Origin: Hyphomonadaceae bacterium
GTDB lineage: Bacteria > Pseudomonadota > Alphaproteobacteria > Caulobacterales > Maricaulaceae
Reading direction: 5' to 3'
Assembly: GCA_013001295.1 (NCBI GenBank)
Contig: JABDMW010000027.1
Location: 1 to 55,645 of the forward strand
DNA length: 55,645 nt
Shown piece by piece: positions 1-7,441 of this stretch. The notes beneath the pieces are model-generated. The model made no database searches, was not told the DNA's origin, and was given only the letters and a program-made list of their open reading frames with translations. Numbering within the stretch: position 1 is the first letter of the stretch; every line of letters begins with the position of its first letter. A program made the position numbers and the translations under genes.

Positions 1-821
1 TCGGAACCGATTCAGCGGAAGAAGCCGTGTATAATGCGATGACCGATTTTTCAAACGCCGGCGTGGATGAATTGGTTCTCGATTTGCGGTATAATGGCGG
101 CGGATTTTTAGATATCGCCGGGCAAATCGGATATATGATCGCGGGCCTGGCGCAAACCAACGGCAAAGCTTTCGACAATCTGGTGTTTAACGACAAAAAC
201 CCCACCACCAATCCGGTAACCGGCCAAACTCTTGCGCCAACACCTTTTCACCGAACCGGTCAGGGCTTTTCCCTGAATTCGAGTGTGCAATTGCCATCTT
301 TGAATTTGAGCCGTGTTTTCATCTTGTCGACGGCTCGGACATGCTCCGCCAGTGAAGCCGTGATCAATGGATTGCGCGGCGCTGATGTGGAAGTGGTTTT
401 GATCGGTACAACGACCTGCGGCAAGCCGTATGGTTTTTATGCAACGGACAATTGCGGCACGACCTATTTCACCATCCAGTTCAGGGGTGAAAATGATAAG
501 GGGTTTGGTGATTATGCCGATGGGTTTTCACCAGCGGATGCCACGGCAAATGTTGGAGAAGCCATACCGGGCTGTGAAATTGGCGATGATTTCTCACAGA
601 CTCTGGGCAATCAAAACGAAGCCCAATTCGCTGCGGCGCTCACCTATATTGAAACCGGGGCCTGTCCGGTCGGCACGCCGAAAACCGGAACCTTCGCCAA
701 GGCCTTTAAAGGAAAACCGGCACTGGAAGACGTCACCTCGCTTTATAATGATGAACGGGTCAGAACGCGCTTGTTCCTGGAACAAAGCCTGATCGTCACC
801 CGTCCTGAGGGAGATGAGTAA
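1..821 (+). CDS. S41 family peptidase, C-terminal part (5' end outside window)
   Basis: The reading frame is open from base 3, so the gene begins before the window; the GTG at 27 is only an internal codon. The visible part carries the S41 (C-terminal processing protease/tricorn-like) core: LVLDLRYNGGG near the start, then TCSASEAVINGLRG, where the first Ser of SASE is the expected nucleophile, and GTTTCGKPYG, where the Lys of GKP matches the general base of Ctp-type members. S41 enzymes are normally exported serine proteases; the signal peptide and any PDZ domain would lie upstream and cannot be seen. The stop TAA shares one base with the ATG of the lipoprotein gene, so the two are probably translated together. 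Substrate unknown. Confidence 0.85.
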   Translation, partial: GTDSAEEAVYNAMTDFSNAGVDELVLDLRYNGGGFLDIAGQIGYMIAGLAQTNGKAFDNLVFNDKNPTTNPVTGQTLAPTPFHRTGQGFSLNSSVQLPSLNLSRVFILSTARTCSASEAVINGLRGADVEVVLIGTTTCGKPYGFYATDNCGTTYFTIQFRGENDKGFGDYADGFSPADATANVGEAIPGCEIGDDFSQTLGNQNEAQFAAALTYIETGACPVGTPKTGTFAKAFKGKPALEDVTSLYNDERVRTRLFLEQSLIVTRPEGDE

Positions 822-1231
822 TGGCGGCGCTTTTGAAAATTGCCTTTGCTGCCATTCTGCCTGTCCTGATGGGCAGTTGCCAAACTGTGGAAAACAAAGA
901 GGCTGAAGTGGAACCAAAACCGGAAATCACCGAGGCCGTCTTGACGCAAAAAAGCGCCGAAGCCCACAAAGAGCTTGAAGACACGGTTTCGAAAGCCATG
1001 GGCGGCCGAAAGGTCACTTTGGCAACTGAAATATTGATGGGTGAAAGTACGTTTTCTGTTCAGCAAATACAGCAAATGGGCCCGGACGGCAACCCGATCA
1101 TGGGCCGGATCATGGAACGGCCTGACAAGTTTACCCTGCATACGGACGGCAAATCCTGCACGCTGACCCATGAGAAAAGCGGCAATGTGTTTCCATTGAC
1201 CGTGACCACGTGTGAACGGGTTGTGCCCTAA
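821..1231 (+). CDS. putative lipoprotein of unknown function
   Basis: A 136-residue protein starting on an ATG that overlaps the stop of the S41 peptidase gene by one base (TAATG), which implies translational coupling. The N-terminus has a short hydrophobic signal (about residues 4-17) ending in VLMGSC, a plausible though imperfect lipobox, so Cys20 is probably lipidated. The next 40 residues are rich in Glu and Lys and look like a flexible linker. The C-terminal half contains two more cysteines and no motif I recognise. I infer an envelope protein working with the peptidase, for example as accessory factor or substrate; function is not known. Confidence 0.7.
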   Translation: MAALLKIAFAAILPVLMGSCQTVENKEAEVEPKPEITEAVLTQKSAEAHKELEDTVSKAMGGRKVTLATEILMGESTFSVQQIQQMGPDGNPIMGRIMERPDKFTLHTDGKSCTLTHEKSGNVFPLTVTTCERVVP

Positions 1232-1240
1232 ACCGCGCGG

Positions 1241-2110
1241 TTAAACCGTGTTTATTGGAATTTTCAAATAGGTCGTGCCGTTGTTTTCAGCCGGCGGTAG
1301 ACGTCCGGCGCGCATATTGACCTGCACAGACGGCAGGATAAGTTTGGGCATATTCAGCGTTTTGTCGCGGGCTTCGCGCATTTTGATATAATCTTCACGG
1401 CTGACGCCGCCGCCAATGTGTATATTGTTTGTTTTTTCTTCGCCAATCGTTGTTTCCCAGGCGAATTCATCACGCCCCGGTGCCTTATAATCGTGACAGA
1501 GAAACACACGGGTTTCGTCGGGGAGGGCAAAAAGTTTTTGAATGGAGTCGTAAAGTTGCCCCGCATCGCCACCCGGAAAATCACAACGGGCCGTACCGTA
1601 ATCCGGCATGAATAGGGTATCGCCAACGAACACGGCATCTCCAATAACATACGTCGTACATGCGGGCGTATGGCCCGGCGTATGAATGGCTTTGACTGTC
1701 AAACCGCCCAGCTCAAGCGTGTCTCCATCGGCCATCAAATGGTCGAACTGGCTGCCATCTGTGGAAAATTGGGATTCAACATTGAAAATGGGACCGAAGG
1801 TTCTCTGCACATCTGTAATATGTGCGCCAATGACGATGTCGGCATAAAGTTTCGATTTTAAATACGGAGCGCCGGATAAGTGATCGGCATGGACATGGGT
1901 TTCGATGATGAACTTTACCTTCAATCCCTGCTTTTCAACATAGGCCAGCACGTCATCGGCGCTTTGCGTTGATGTCCGGCCGGCACTGGCATCATAATCC
2001 AGAACCGGGTCGACAATAGCCGCCTTTTTACTCGCAGGATCTACAACGATATGGGTCGCGGTAAACGTGGCTTCATCGAAAAAAGTTTTTACGTTTGGAC
2101 GAGTCATCAT
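1241..2110 (-). CDS. MBL-fold metallo-hydrolase, persulfide dioxygenase (ETHE1/Blh) type
   Basis: About 289 residues with the metallo-beta-lactamase signature HVHADH at residues 72-77, a HTPGHTPAC stretch in the middle and GDTLFMPDYGTARCDFPGG further on. Length and motif spacing fit the ETHE1/Blh group, whose characterised members oxidise glutathione persulfide to sulfite using a single Fe(II); the Blh branch is linked to BigR-controlled sulfide response in Agrobacterium and Xylella. No bigR or rhodanese gene is adjacent here. Two ATGs lie in a row; the AAAGGG ribosome site is better spaced for the second (2107). It is divergent from the phosphotransacetylase gene. Substrate assignment is by family only; a glyoxalase-II-like role cannot be excluded. 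Confidence 0.8.
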   Translation of the reverse strand: MMTRPNVKTFFDEATFTATHIVVDPASKKAAIVDPVLDYDASAGRTSTQSADDVLAYVEKQGLKVKFIIETHVHADHLSGAPYLKSKLYADIVIGAHITDVQRTFGPIFNVESQFSTDGSQFDHLMADGDTLELGGLTVKAIHTPGHTPACTTYVIGDAVFVGDTLFMPDYGTARCDFPGGDAGQLYDSIQKLFALPDETRVFLCHDYKAPGRDEFAWETTIGEEKTNNIHIGGGVSREDYIKMREARDKTLNMPKLILPSVQVNMRAGRLPPAENNGTTYLKIPINTV

Positions 2111-2284
2111 TGCCCTTTCTAAATTTCACTTTCCCCATAATACCGGGTTAAGACGTGTTTGGCTTCAGCAAAAAACAACCATGGTTCCAAATTCTTTCAT
2201 TTTCACTAGGTCGCAAGACCGTTCTGACACGCCGAATTCACCGTTTAAAGAGCTATTTGGATAAAACCTTCTGTTAGTGTTTTA

Positions 2285-2298
2285 TTGATCTTGATCAG
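2285..2298. promoter_or_regulatory. FNR/FixK-like box upstream of pta
   Basis: TTGAT-CTTG-ATCAG matches the FNR/FixK/Anr consensus TTGAT-N4-ATCAA at nine of ten defined bases. It is 110 bases before the chosen start of the phosphotransacetylase gene and in the spacer shared with the divergent persulfide-dioxygenase-like gene. In alphaproteobacteria such boxes mark oxygen-responsive genes. Site and position are seen; the regulation is inferred. Confidence 0.5.
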
Positions 2299-2407
2299 TT
2301 CGAGCGACAATTTTTTGAAGGTATTAAGTTTACTGATTGTTCGGACTCAAACTCAATTTAGTACCCGCAGTGCTGGCATCCGATATTTGAATCATGTATC
2401 AGCAATT

Positions 2408-3388
2408 ATGACCTCCATAGCCCATATTATCGACCGCGCGATCGCCAAGCCAAAACATATTGTTCTTGCTGAAGGATTAGACAACCGCATCGTTAAGGGC
2501 GCCGTCAAGGCGGTCGCGGACGGTGTCGCAAACATCACGCTGCTCGGCCCTGAAGCCCGTATTCGCAAACTTACGCGTGAAGCAGGGGACCACACTGATC
2601 GGGTTTCAATCATAGACCCTGGTAGGTCCAATTATTGCGATGAGTTTGCGGATATTTATTATAATCTCCGACAGCACAAAGGCATTAGCCAAGACGAGGC
2701 AAGGACCGCCGTCCAACCGCCTTTGAATTTCGCAAATTTATTGGTGCAGGCCGGGTATGCCGATGGATCTGTGGCAGGAGCAGTGCACACAACAGCCGAT
2801 GTCGTCAGGTCAGCTATTCAAATTATCGGCTTGAGCCCGGAAACATCGTTAGTTTCCAGCTTCTTTATTATGCAGGCTGAAAACCGGAGCGCAATGCTGT
2901 ACTCAGACTGTGGTTTGGTTGTCTCTCCCAGTGTCGACGAACTGGTACAAATCGCACGTGCGACCGCGAAGAATGCGAAGCACTTGCTGGGCCTGACGCC
3001 CAGAGTCGGTATGCTGTCATTTGCGACTGGAGCCAGTGCGACGCACCCCGATGCGGACAAGGTAAATGAGGCCACACAATTGTTAAGAGCGTTGGTGCCA
3101 GATTTGATCGTCGGCGGGCCGGTTCAGTTCGACGCTGCGATTGATCCCGAAACCGCCAAACGTAAATCACCAGAATCTCCCTTGGTAGGAGGAGCTAATG
3201 TCTTTATTTTTCCCGATTTAAACGCTGGCAATATCGCATATAAAATCACGGAAAGATTGGCGGGTATGAAAGCGATCGGGCCGATTTTGCAGGGCCTCGC
3301 GAAACCGGCCAATGATTTGTCACGGGGATGTGATGCGGAGGCTGTCTACAATATGATCGCGGTCACAGCCGTGCAGGCAGATATTTGA
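2408..3388 (+). CDS. pta: phosphate acetyltransferase (phosphotransacetylase domain)
   Basis: A 326-residue protein from the ATG at 2408, which is about the length of the catalytic PTA_PTB domain alone; the frame extends upstream to 2285 but that part looks unlike the family and contains the FNR-like box. Conserved blocks seen: KPKHIVLAEGLDNRIVKGA at the N-terminus, VSSFFIMQ in the middle, and the C-terminal signature GPILQGLAKPANDLSRGC typical of acetyl/butyryl phosphotransferases. The enzyme interconverts acetyl-CoA and acetyl phosphate. No acetate kinase gene is next to it; the following gene, 62 bases on, is an aldehyde dehydrogenase. A phosphobutyryltransferase is possible, but the C-terminal block favours acetyl. 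The start codon has no clear ribosome site. Confidence 0.85.
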   Translation: MTSIAHIIDRAIAKPKHIVLAEGLDNRIVKGAVKAVADGVANITLLGPEARIRKLTREAGDHTDRVSIIDPGRSNYCDEFADIYYNLRQHKGISQDEARTAVQPPLNFANLLVQAGYADGSVAGAVHTTADVVRSAIQIIGLSPETSLVSSFFIMQAENRSAMLYSDCGLVVSPSVDELVQIARATAKNAKHLLGLTPRVGMLSFATGASATHPDADKVNEATQLLRALVPDLIVGGPVQFDAAIDPETAKRKSPESPLVGGANVFIFPDLNAGNIAYKITERLAGMKAIGPILQGLAKPANDLSRGCDAEAVYNMIAVTAVQADI

Positions 3389-3450
3389 GACGAATACAAT
3401 TTGCATCGAAAATTCCCGTCGGGGCATTTAAATAAAATCAGGAAATAAAC

Positions 3451-4815
3451 ATGGCCATTCAATCGCAAAATCCGGCAACCGGTGAAATCGTAAAATCATA
3501 TGACCCGCATACGGATAAGCAGGTTGATGAAAGTATTGCCAAGTCTGTCTCGGCATTTCGGGAACTCCGTTTATGGTCTTTTGAAAAACGGGCTAAACAT
3601 ATGCGCAGAGCGGCAGATATCATACGCGCAGAAGCTGAGACACTGGGCGAAATTGTGACGCTTGAAATGGGAAAGACCCTGCAATCGGCGATCGGGGAAG
3701 TGAAAAAATGTGCGATTGGGGCGGAATATTATGCGGATACGGCCGCCGCACACATGGCGGATGAAATCGTCGAGACAAATGCATCGCGCTCCTATCGTGC
3801 TTATCAGCCGATCGGTCCGGTATTGGCTGTCATGCCCTGGAACTACCCTATATGGCAGGTTGTCCGTTTCGCTGCGCCGGCCCTGATGGCTGGAAATACG
3901 GGCCTGCTCAAACACGCGTCCAACGTTCCCCAATGCGCTCTCTACATCGAGGATATTTTCAGACGTGCCGGGTTCCCGGACGGGAGCTTTCAAACTCTTT
4001 TAATTGGTGGCTCGAAGGTAGAGCGCGTCTTGCGCGATGATCGCGTCAAGGCGGCCACTTTGACTGGTTCGGAGCCCGCGGGCGCATCCGTCGCGTCCAT
4101 ATGTGGTGAAGAAATTAAACCGACCGTCCTCGAACTGGGCGGGTCAGATGCTTTTATCGTGATGCCGTCGGCGGACATTGAGAAAGCTGTGAGCGTGGGC
4201 ATCACGGCTCGAAACCAGAATAACGGGCAAAGCTGTATCGCCGGTAAACGGTTTATCATCCATGAGGACATTTATGATGACTTCCGGGCAAGGTTCAAAC
4301 AGGCAACAGAAGCGCTCAAAACTGGCGATCCTATGGATGAGGCAACAGATATAGGGCCGCTGGTGAATGCGGCAAGCCGTGAAGAAATAATTGGACAGGT
4401 CCAATCGGCCGTGCGGGATGGCGCAACCCTCGTTACGGGCGGAACAGGTAAAGACGGCCCCGGCTACTTCTTTAGGCCCGGCATCCTGGAGAATATCCCG
4501 AAAGGTTCGAAGGCATTTCACGAAGAAATATTCGGCCCCGTCGCGGCACTGTATAAAGTTTCAAATCTTGACGAGGCGATTGAACTGGCCAATGACAGTC
4601 CGTTCGGACTTGGTTCGTCCGTTTGGACAAATGACGAAAATGAACAAAGCCAGGCGATCCGGGACTTGGAAGCGGGCGCCACATTCATCAATGCCATGAC
4701 GGCATCTGATCCGCGCCTGCCGTTTGGCGGCATAAAAAAGTCAGGTTATGGCCGGGAACTCTCTGCCGAAGGCATCCGCGCGTTTTGCAATGTCAAAACG
4801 GTATTTGTTGCTTGA
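3451..4815 (+). CDS. NAD(P)-dependent aldehyde dehydrogenase, succinate-semialdehyde (Sad/YneI) type
   Basis: A 454-residue member of the aldehyde dehydrogenase superfamily, with the short N-terminus (NPATGE) of the Sad/YneI group rather than the longer GabD type. Catalytic residues are visible: Asn131 in MPWNYP, Glu228 in LELGGSD and the nucleophile Cys262 in NNGQSCIAGKRF. The region closely resembles E. coli Sad over its whole length, including FINAMTASDPRLPFGGIKKSGYGREL near the end in the equivalent position. Sad oxidises succinate semialdehyde to succinate, mainly with NAD. It follows pta and is probably in the same unit, possibly under the FNR-like box. Other small aldehydes remain possible substrates. 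Confidence 0.88.
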   Translation: MAIQSQNPATGEIVKSYDPHTDKQVDESIAKSVSAFRELRLWSFEKRAKHMRRAADIIRAEAETLGEIVTLEMGKTLQSAIGEVKKCAIGAEYYADTAAAHMADEIVETNASRSYRAYQPIGPVLAVMPWNYPIWQVVRFAAPALMAGNTGLLKHASNVPQCALYIEDIFRRAGFPDGSFQTLLIGGSKVERVLRDDRVKAATLTGSEPAGASVASICGEEIKPTVLELGGSDAFIVMPSADIEKAVSVGITARNQNNGQSCIAGKRFIIHEDIYDDFRARFKQATEALKTGDPMDEATDIGPLVNAASREEIIGQVQSAVRDGATLVTGGTGKDGPGYFFRPGILENIPKGSKAFHEEIFGPVAALYKVSNLDEAIELANDSPFGLGSSVWTNDENEQSQAIRDLEAGATFINAMTASDPRLPFGGIKKSGYGRELSAEGIRAFCNVKTVFVA

Positions 4816-4838
4816 TCAGGATTCGTTGATCTCAAAAA

Positions 4839-4929
4839 TGGCAGTGAGGATGGGATTCGAACCCACGGTACGCTATTAACGTACACACGCTTTCCAAGCG
4901 TGCGCCTTAAACCACTCGGCCACCTCACT
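4839..4929 (-). tRNA. tRNA-Ser(GGA)
   Basis: Read on the minus strand this folds as a class II tRNA of 91 bases with encoded CCA. The acceptor stem AGTGAGG pairs with CCTCACT; discriminator is G. The D-arm begins TGGCCGAGTGG, the anticodon stem CACGC/GCGTG encloses loop TTGGAAA with anticodon GGA, a long variable arm GTACG...CGTAC follows, and the T-loop is TTCGAAT. Anticodon GGA reads UCC/UCU serine codons. The 3' end lies 23 bases from the stop codon of the aldehyde dehydrogenase gene, which converges on it. Confidence 0.96.
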
Positions 4930-4963
4930 ATATCCATTCATGTACCTCGGGTGGTTTTCCGAG
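4901..4963 (-). repeat. repeat copy A: tRNA-Ser 5' half plus upstream flank
   Basis: This copy covers the first 29 bases of the functional tRNA-Ser (minus strand) and about 34 bases of upstream DNA. Twenty-seven bases (4901-4927) are identical to 5024-5050; the flank beyond is similar with small indels and ends in a hairpin with stem CCTCGG/CCGAGG. The flank should hold the tRNA promoter. Confidence 0.8.
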
Positions 4964-5235
4964 GGGTTTCAGACAAGCGCACGCTTCTCCTTTAGTGTCT
5001 GCGCGCCTGTGGCGCGCGGGCGGTGCGCCTTAAACCACTCGGCCACCTCATATAATCCATTTTTTACCTCGGACGGTTTTCCGAGCGCCACGCGGCTTTT
5101 TAGGAATGCAAAGCCACAACGGTGCGAGGGACATAGACGGTTTTTGACCGAGGCTCAAGCCTATAAATTCGTTGACCGCTGTCAATTTACAGCGCTGTAA
5201 AATCTGATAGTCTTAAAAAAAAGACAGGGGATTAT
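4930..5235. other. 306-base spacer with tRNA-Ser fragment and hairpins
   Basis: No convincing gene. It holds a second, partial copy of the tRNA-Ser 5' half with its upstream flank (5024-5085), a perfect 7-bp hairpin GCGCGCC-TGT-GGCGCGC at 5001-5017, and a pair of similar hairpins (CCTCGG/CCGAGG at 4945-4964 and CTCGG/CCGAG at 5068-5085), one belonging to each copy. The last 40 bases hold an A-rich stretch and the AGGGG ribosome site of the ligase gene. Confidence 0.7.
5024..5085 (-). repeat. repeat copy B: truncated tRNA-Ser duplicate
   Basis: A partial second copy of the tRNA-Ser 5' half on the minus strand. It keeps the D-arm and most of the acceptor 5' strand but has no anticodon arm, variable arm, T-arm or CCA; on its 3' side it runs instead into the GC-rich hairpin at 5001-5017. 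It also keeps the upstream flank with a hairpin whose stem is CTCGG/CCGAG. It cannot give a working tRNA. It is a decayed tandem duplication or, less likely, a transcribed half-tRNA-like RNA. Confidence 0.75.
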
Positions 5236-6366
5236 ATGGACGATCAATGGCCGACGCTTGGTGTGGAGGAGGAGTATCTTATTGTAGATCCAGAAACCCG
5301 GGAAGCGGTTTCGGATCCCCACAAAGAGTTTTATAAAACATGTAAAAAAGAACTCGGGGAGAGTGTCACGCCCGAGTTTTTGAGATGTCAAATCGAGATT
5401 GCGACGCCGGTGTGCCAAAATCTGACCGACGTTCGCGAATTTTTAACAAATATGCGCGGAACAATCGCCAAAATCGCAAAGGATTTTGATTATCGTCTTA
5501 TGGCGGCCAGTACCCACCCGTTCACGGATTGGCGCGATCAGAAAACCACAAAAGCTCCCCGATACCGGAAAATGGACCAAGATTTACAAGGCGCGATCAG
5601 GCGCATGCTGATTTGTGGCACCCACGTCCATGTCGGCATTCTGGACCCGGGCATGCGAATCGACGTGATGAACCAAATGCGGTATTTCTTACCGCACATG
5701 CTTGCATTATCGACCTCGTCTCCGTTTTGGGAAGGAGATTTGATGGGCATGAAATCGTATCGATTGTCGGTTTTTGACGGCATGCCGCGCACCGGCATTC
5801 CCGGGCCGATTGCGTCTATTGGAGAATATGAGCGAATGGTCGGCATGCTCACGGGTGCAGGGGTTATCGAGGACGCGTCAAAAATATGGTGGGATATTCG
5901 GCCTAGTGTACGATTTCCGACATTGGAAACCCGGATCGCAGACATGTGCACGCGCTTAGAGGATACTCTGGCGATCGTCGCAATTTATCAATGTCTGACA
6001 CGGATGTTGTTCGATCTGAAAAAACGCAATATCCGGTGGCGGAGCTATCCCGCGATCTTTATCGGCGAAAACCGATGGCTTGCGCAACGGTTTGGCGTCA
6101 AAGGTAAATTGATCGATTTTGGTAAAGGTGAATGCGTGCCGTTTAAGGATTTGATCGAGGAAATGATCGGGTTTTTGCTGCAGCATGCCCAAGCCCTCGG
6201 ATGTGAACGCGAACTTTTACATGCAAGGACAATTGTCGAGCGCGGTTCATCAGCCTGTCGTCAGGTAGCGGTTTTTGAAGCCGAAATGGAAAAAGGCGCT
6301 TCGAAACAAGACGCATTGAAGTCAGTTGTCGATCATTTGATTGAGGAAACCGTTACCGGGATATAA
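5236..6366 (+). CDS. YbdK-type carboxylate-amine ligase (GCS2 family)
   Basis: A 376-residue protein of the glutamate-cysteine ligase 2 family. It starts LGVEEEYLIVD, the Mg-ATP binding block of the family, and has CGTHVHVG near residue 118, IWWDIRPSVRFPTLETRIAD near 217 and a C-terminal region with RGSSACRQ. E. coli YbdK of this group has weak glutamate-cysteine ligase activity and its physiological substrate is uncertain; the label carboxylate-amine ligase is therefore safest. The ribosome site AGGGG is well placed before the ATG at 5236. The AraC gene follows 73 bases downstream and the propeller gene after that, so a three-gene unit is possible. Predicted cytoplasmic. Confidence 0.87.
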   Translation: MDDQWPTLGVEEEYLIVDPETREAVSDPHKEFYKTCKKELGESVTPEFLRCQIEIATPVCQNLTDVREFLTNMRGTIAKIAKDFDYRLMAASTHPFTDWRDQKTTKAPRYRKMDQDLQGAIRRMLICGTHVHVGILDPGMRIDVMNQMRYFLPHMLALSTSSPFWEGDLMGMKSYRLSVFDGMPRTGIPGPIASIGEYERMVGMLTGAGVIEDASKIWWDIRPSVRFPTLETRIADMCTRLEDTLAIVAIYQCLTRMLFDLKKRNIRWRSYPAIFIGENRWLAQRFGVKGKLIDFGKGECVPFKDLIEEMIGFLLQHAQALGCERELLHARTIVERGSSACRQVAVFEAEMEKGASKQDALKSVVDHLIEETVTGI

Positions 6367-6439
6367 TTCTAGAATAATAACCATCTCATGGTATGTCATA
6401 GCCGACACATTCGGACACGATAGATATTGTGAGATCATA

Positions 6440-7429
6440 TTGCCTCACTCCAAATCAATAAACAAAACCACATCTGATCTCACACGTCATTTGATCAGCG
6501 TCTTTGGCGATTCGCCTAAAAAGCAGGAAGCTTTGTTAAAAGGGGCGAATATCAGTGCCGCCCAACTGAGCGGCCGGAAAGCCTTGATCGAACCACAATC
6601 CCAACAGGTTGTTATGAGGAATATCTCAAAATCGTTCGGTGCAGGATGGGTGTTCCGTTATCACCGCGAAATTAGCCTGAGTATTGAAGATGAATTACAT
6701 ACGGCTTTATTGCACGCGCCCAATCTTGGAGACGCGCTCGATATATTGACCAAGTTCTGCCATTTACGGGAGCCGAATTTGTATATTGAACAATTTAAAT
6801 TGGATGGGCTTCGACATGTCATGTTCGATTTTGTTTCCGGTAATATCCGTGAAAATCGATCGGTGCTAAATTTTGTCTGTATGAGCATTTATCAGTTTAT
6901 CGACCAGATTTGGCAGCCCTCTCGGCGCGGTATAGAAGTCCGCTTGCCTTACGTTAAACCGGACTACGACCAGCAGATCAAATACGCATTTGCGTGCCCC
7001 ATCAGCTATGGCAGCCAGCGTTATGCATTTGTGATCAATGAAGAGTTATGTGCTCTCGAAAACCCGGCGACCGACAGGAATGTTTATAATCGTTCTGTTA
7101 TCAATCTTTACAAACAATCAGGCGGATTGTCCGAGGCTGATGACTTTGTACAAACCTTAAAAACGCATTTGGAATCGATTTCCAACCACAGGCCGAACGC
7201 AGACGAAATCGCGGAGGCCTTGCGAATGTCCAAGCGGACATTGAACCGACGGCTCCTTACGGCCGGTACCTCATTTCGTGTTTTGCTCGACAAGTCGTTG
7301 AAATCGCGGGCACAGAAGCTTCTGACCAATACTCGGCTTTCGCACCGGGAAATCGCTGACCGATTGGGCTATAATGATCAAACAAGTTTCAGCCGCGCCC
7401 TCAAGCGTTGGAAACATCAAGATGAATAG
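6440..7429 (+). CDS. AraC family regulator with arabinose-binding-like N-terminal domain
   Basis: A 329-residue regulator if started at the TTG at 6440, which follows GTGAG by seven bases; the frame continues back to a TTG at 6341 inside the ligase gene, which I consider less likely. Residues about 30-220 resemble the AraC N-terminal ligand domain of the VirS/OruR/GbdR kind. The C-terminus is a double helix-turn-helix: ADEIAEALRMSKRTLNRRLLTAGTSF and then LSHREIADRLGYNDQTSFSRALKRW in the usual position. Its own stop is only 12 bases before the ATG of the beta-propeller gene, so the two are almost certainly cotranscribed. Inducer unknown; candidates are the substrate of the ligase upstream or the ligand of the propeller protein. 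Confidence 0.85.
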   Translation: MPHSKSINKTTSDLTRHLISVFGDSPKKQEALLKGANISAAQLSGRKALIEPQSQQVVMRNISKSFGAGWVFRYHREISLSIEDELHTALLHAPNLGDALDILTKFCHLREPNLYIEQFKLDGLRHVMFDFVSGNIRENRSVLNFVCMSIYQFIDQIWQPSRRGIEVRLPYVKPDYDQQIKYAFACPISYGSQRYAFVINEELCALENPATDRNVYNRSVINLYKQSGGLSEADDFVQTLKTHLESISNHRPNADEIAEALRMSKRTLNRRLLTAGTSFRVLLDKSLKSRAQKLLTNTRLSHREIADRLGYNDQTSFSRALKRWKHQDE

Positions 7430-7441
7430 TCAGAAAAACTG

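Noticed and set aside
2374-2390. Possible sigma-54 element (TGGCATC...TTG) before pta
   Set aside because: The invariant GC is replaced by TT at the right spacing; only a near miss.
2285-2407. N-terminal extension of the phosphotransacetylase frame
   Set aside because: The added residues do not resemble the family and the start lies within the FNR-like box.
4940-5200. Open frame of 86 codons between tRNA-Ser and the ligase gene
   Set aside because: It runs through the tRNA fragment duplicate and two hairpins, has no ribosome site and an unusual composition; not a gene.
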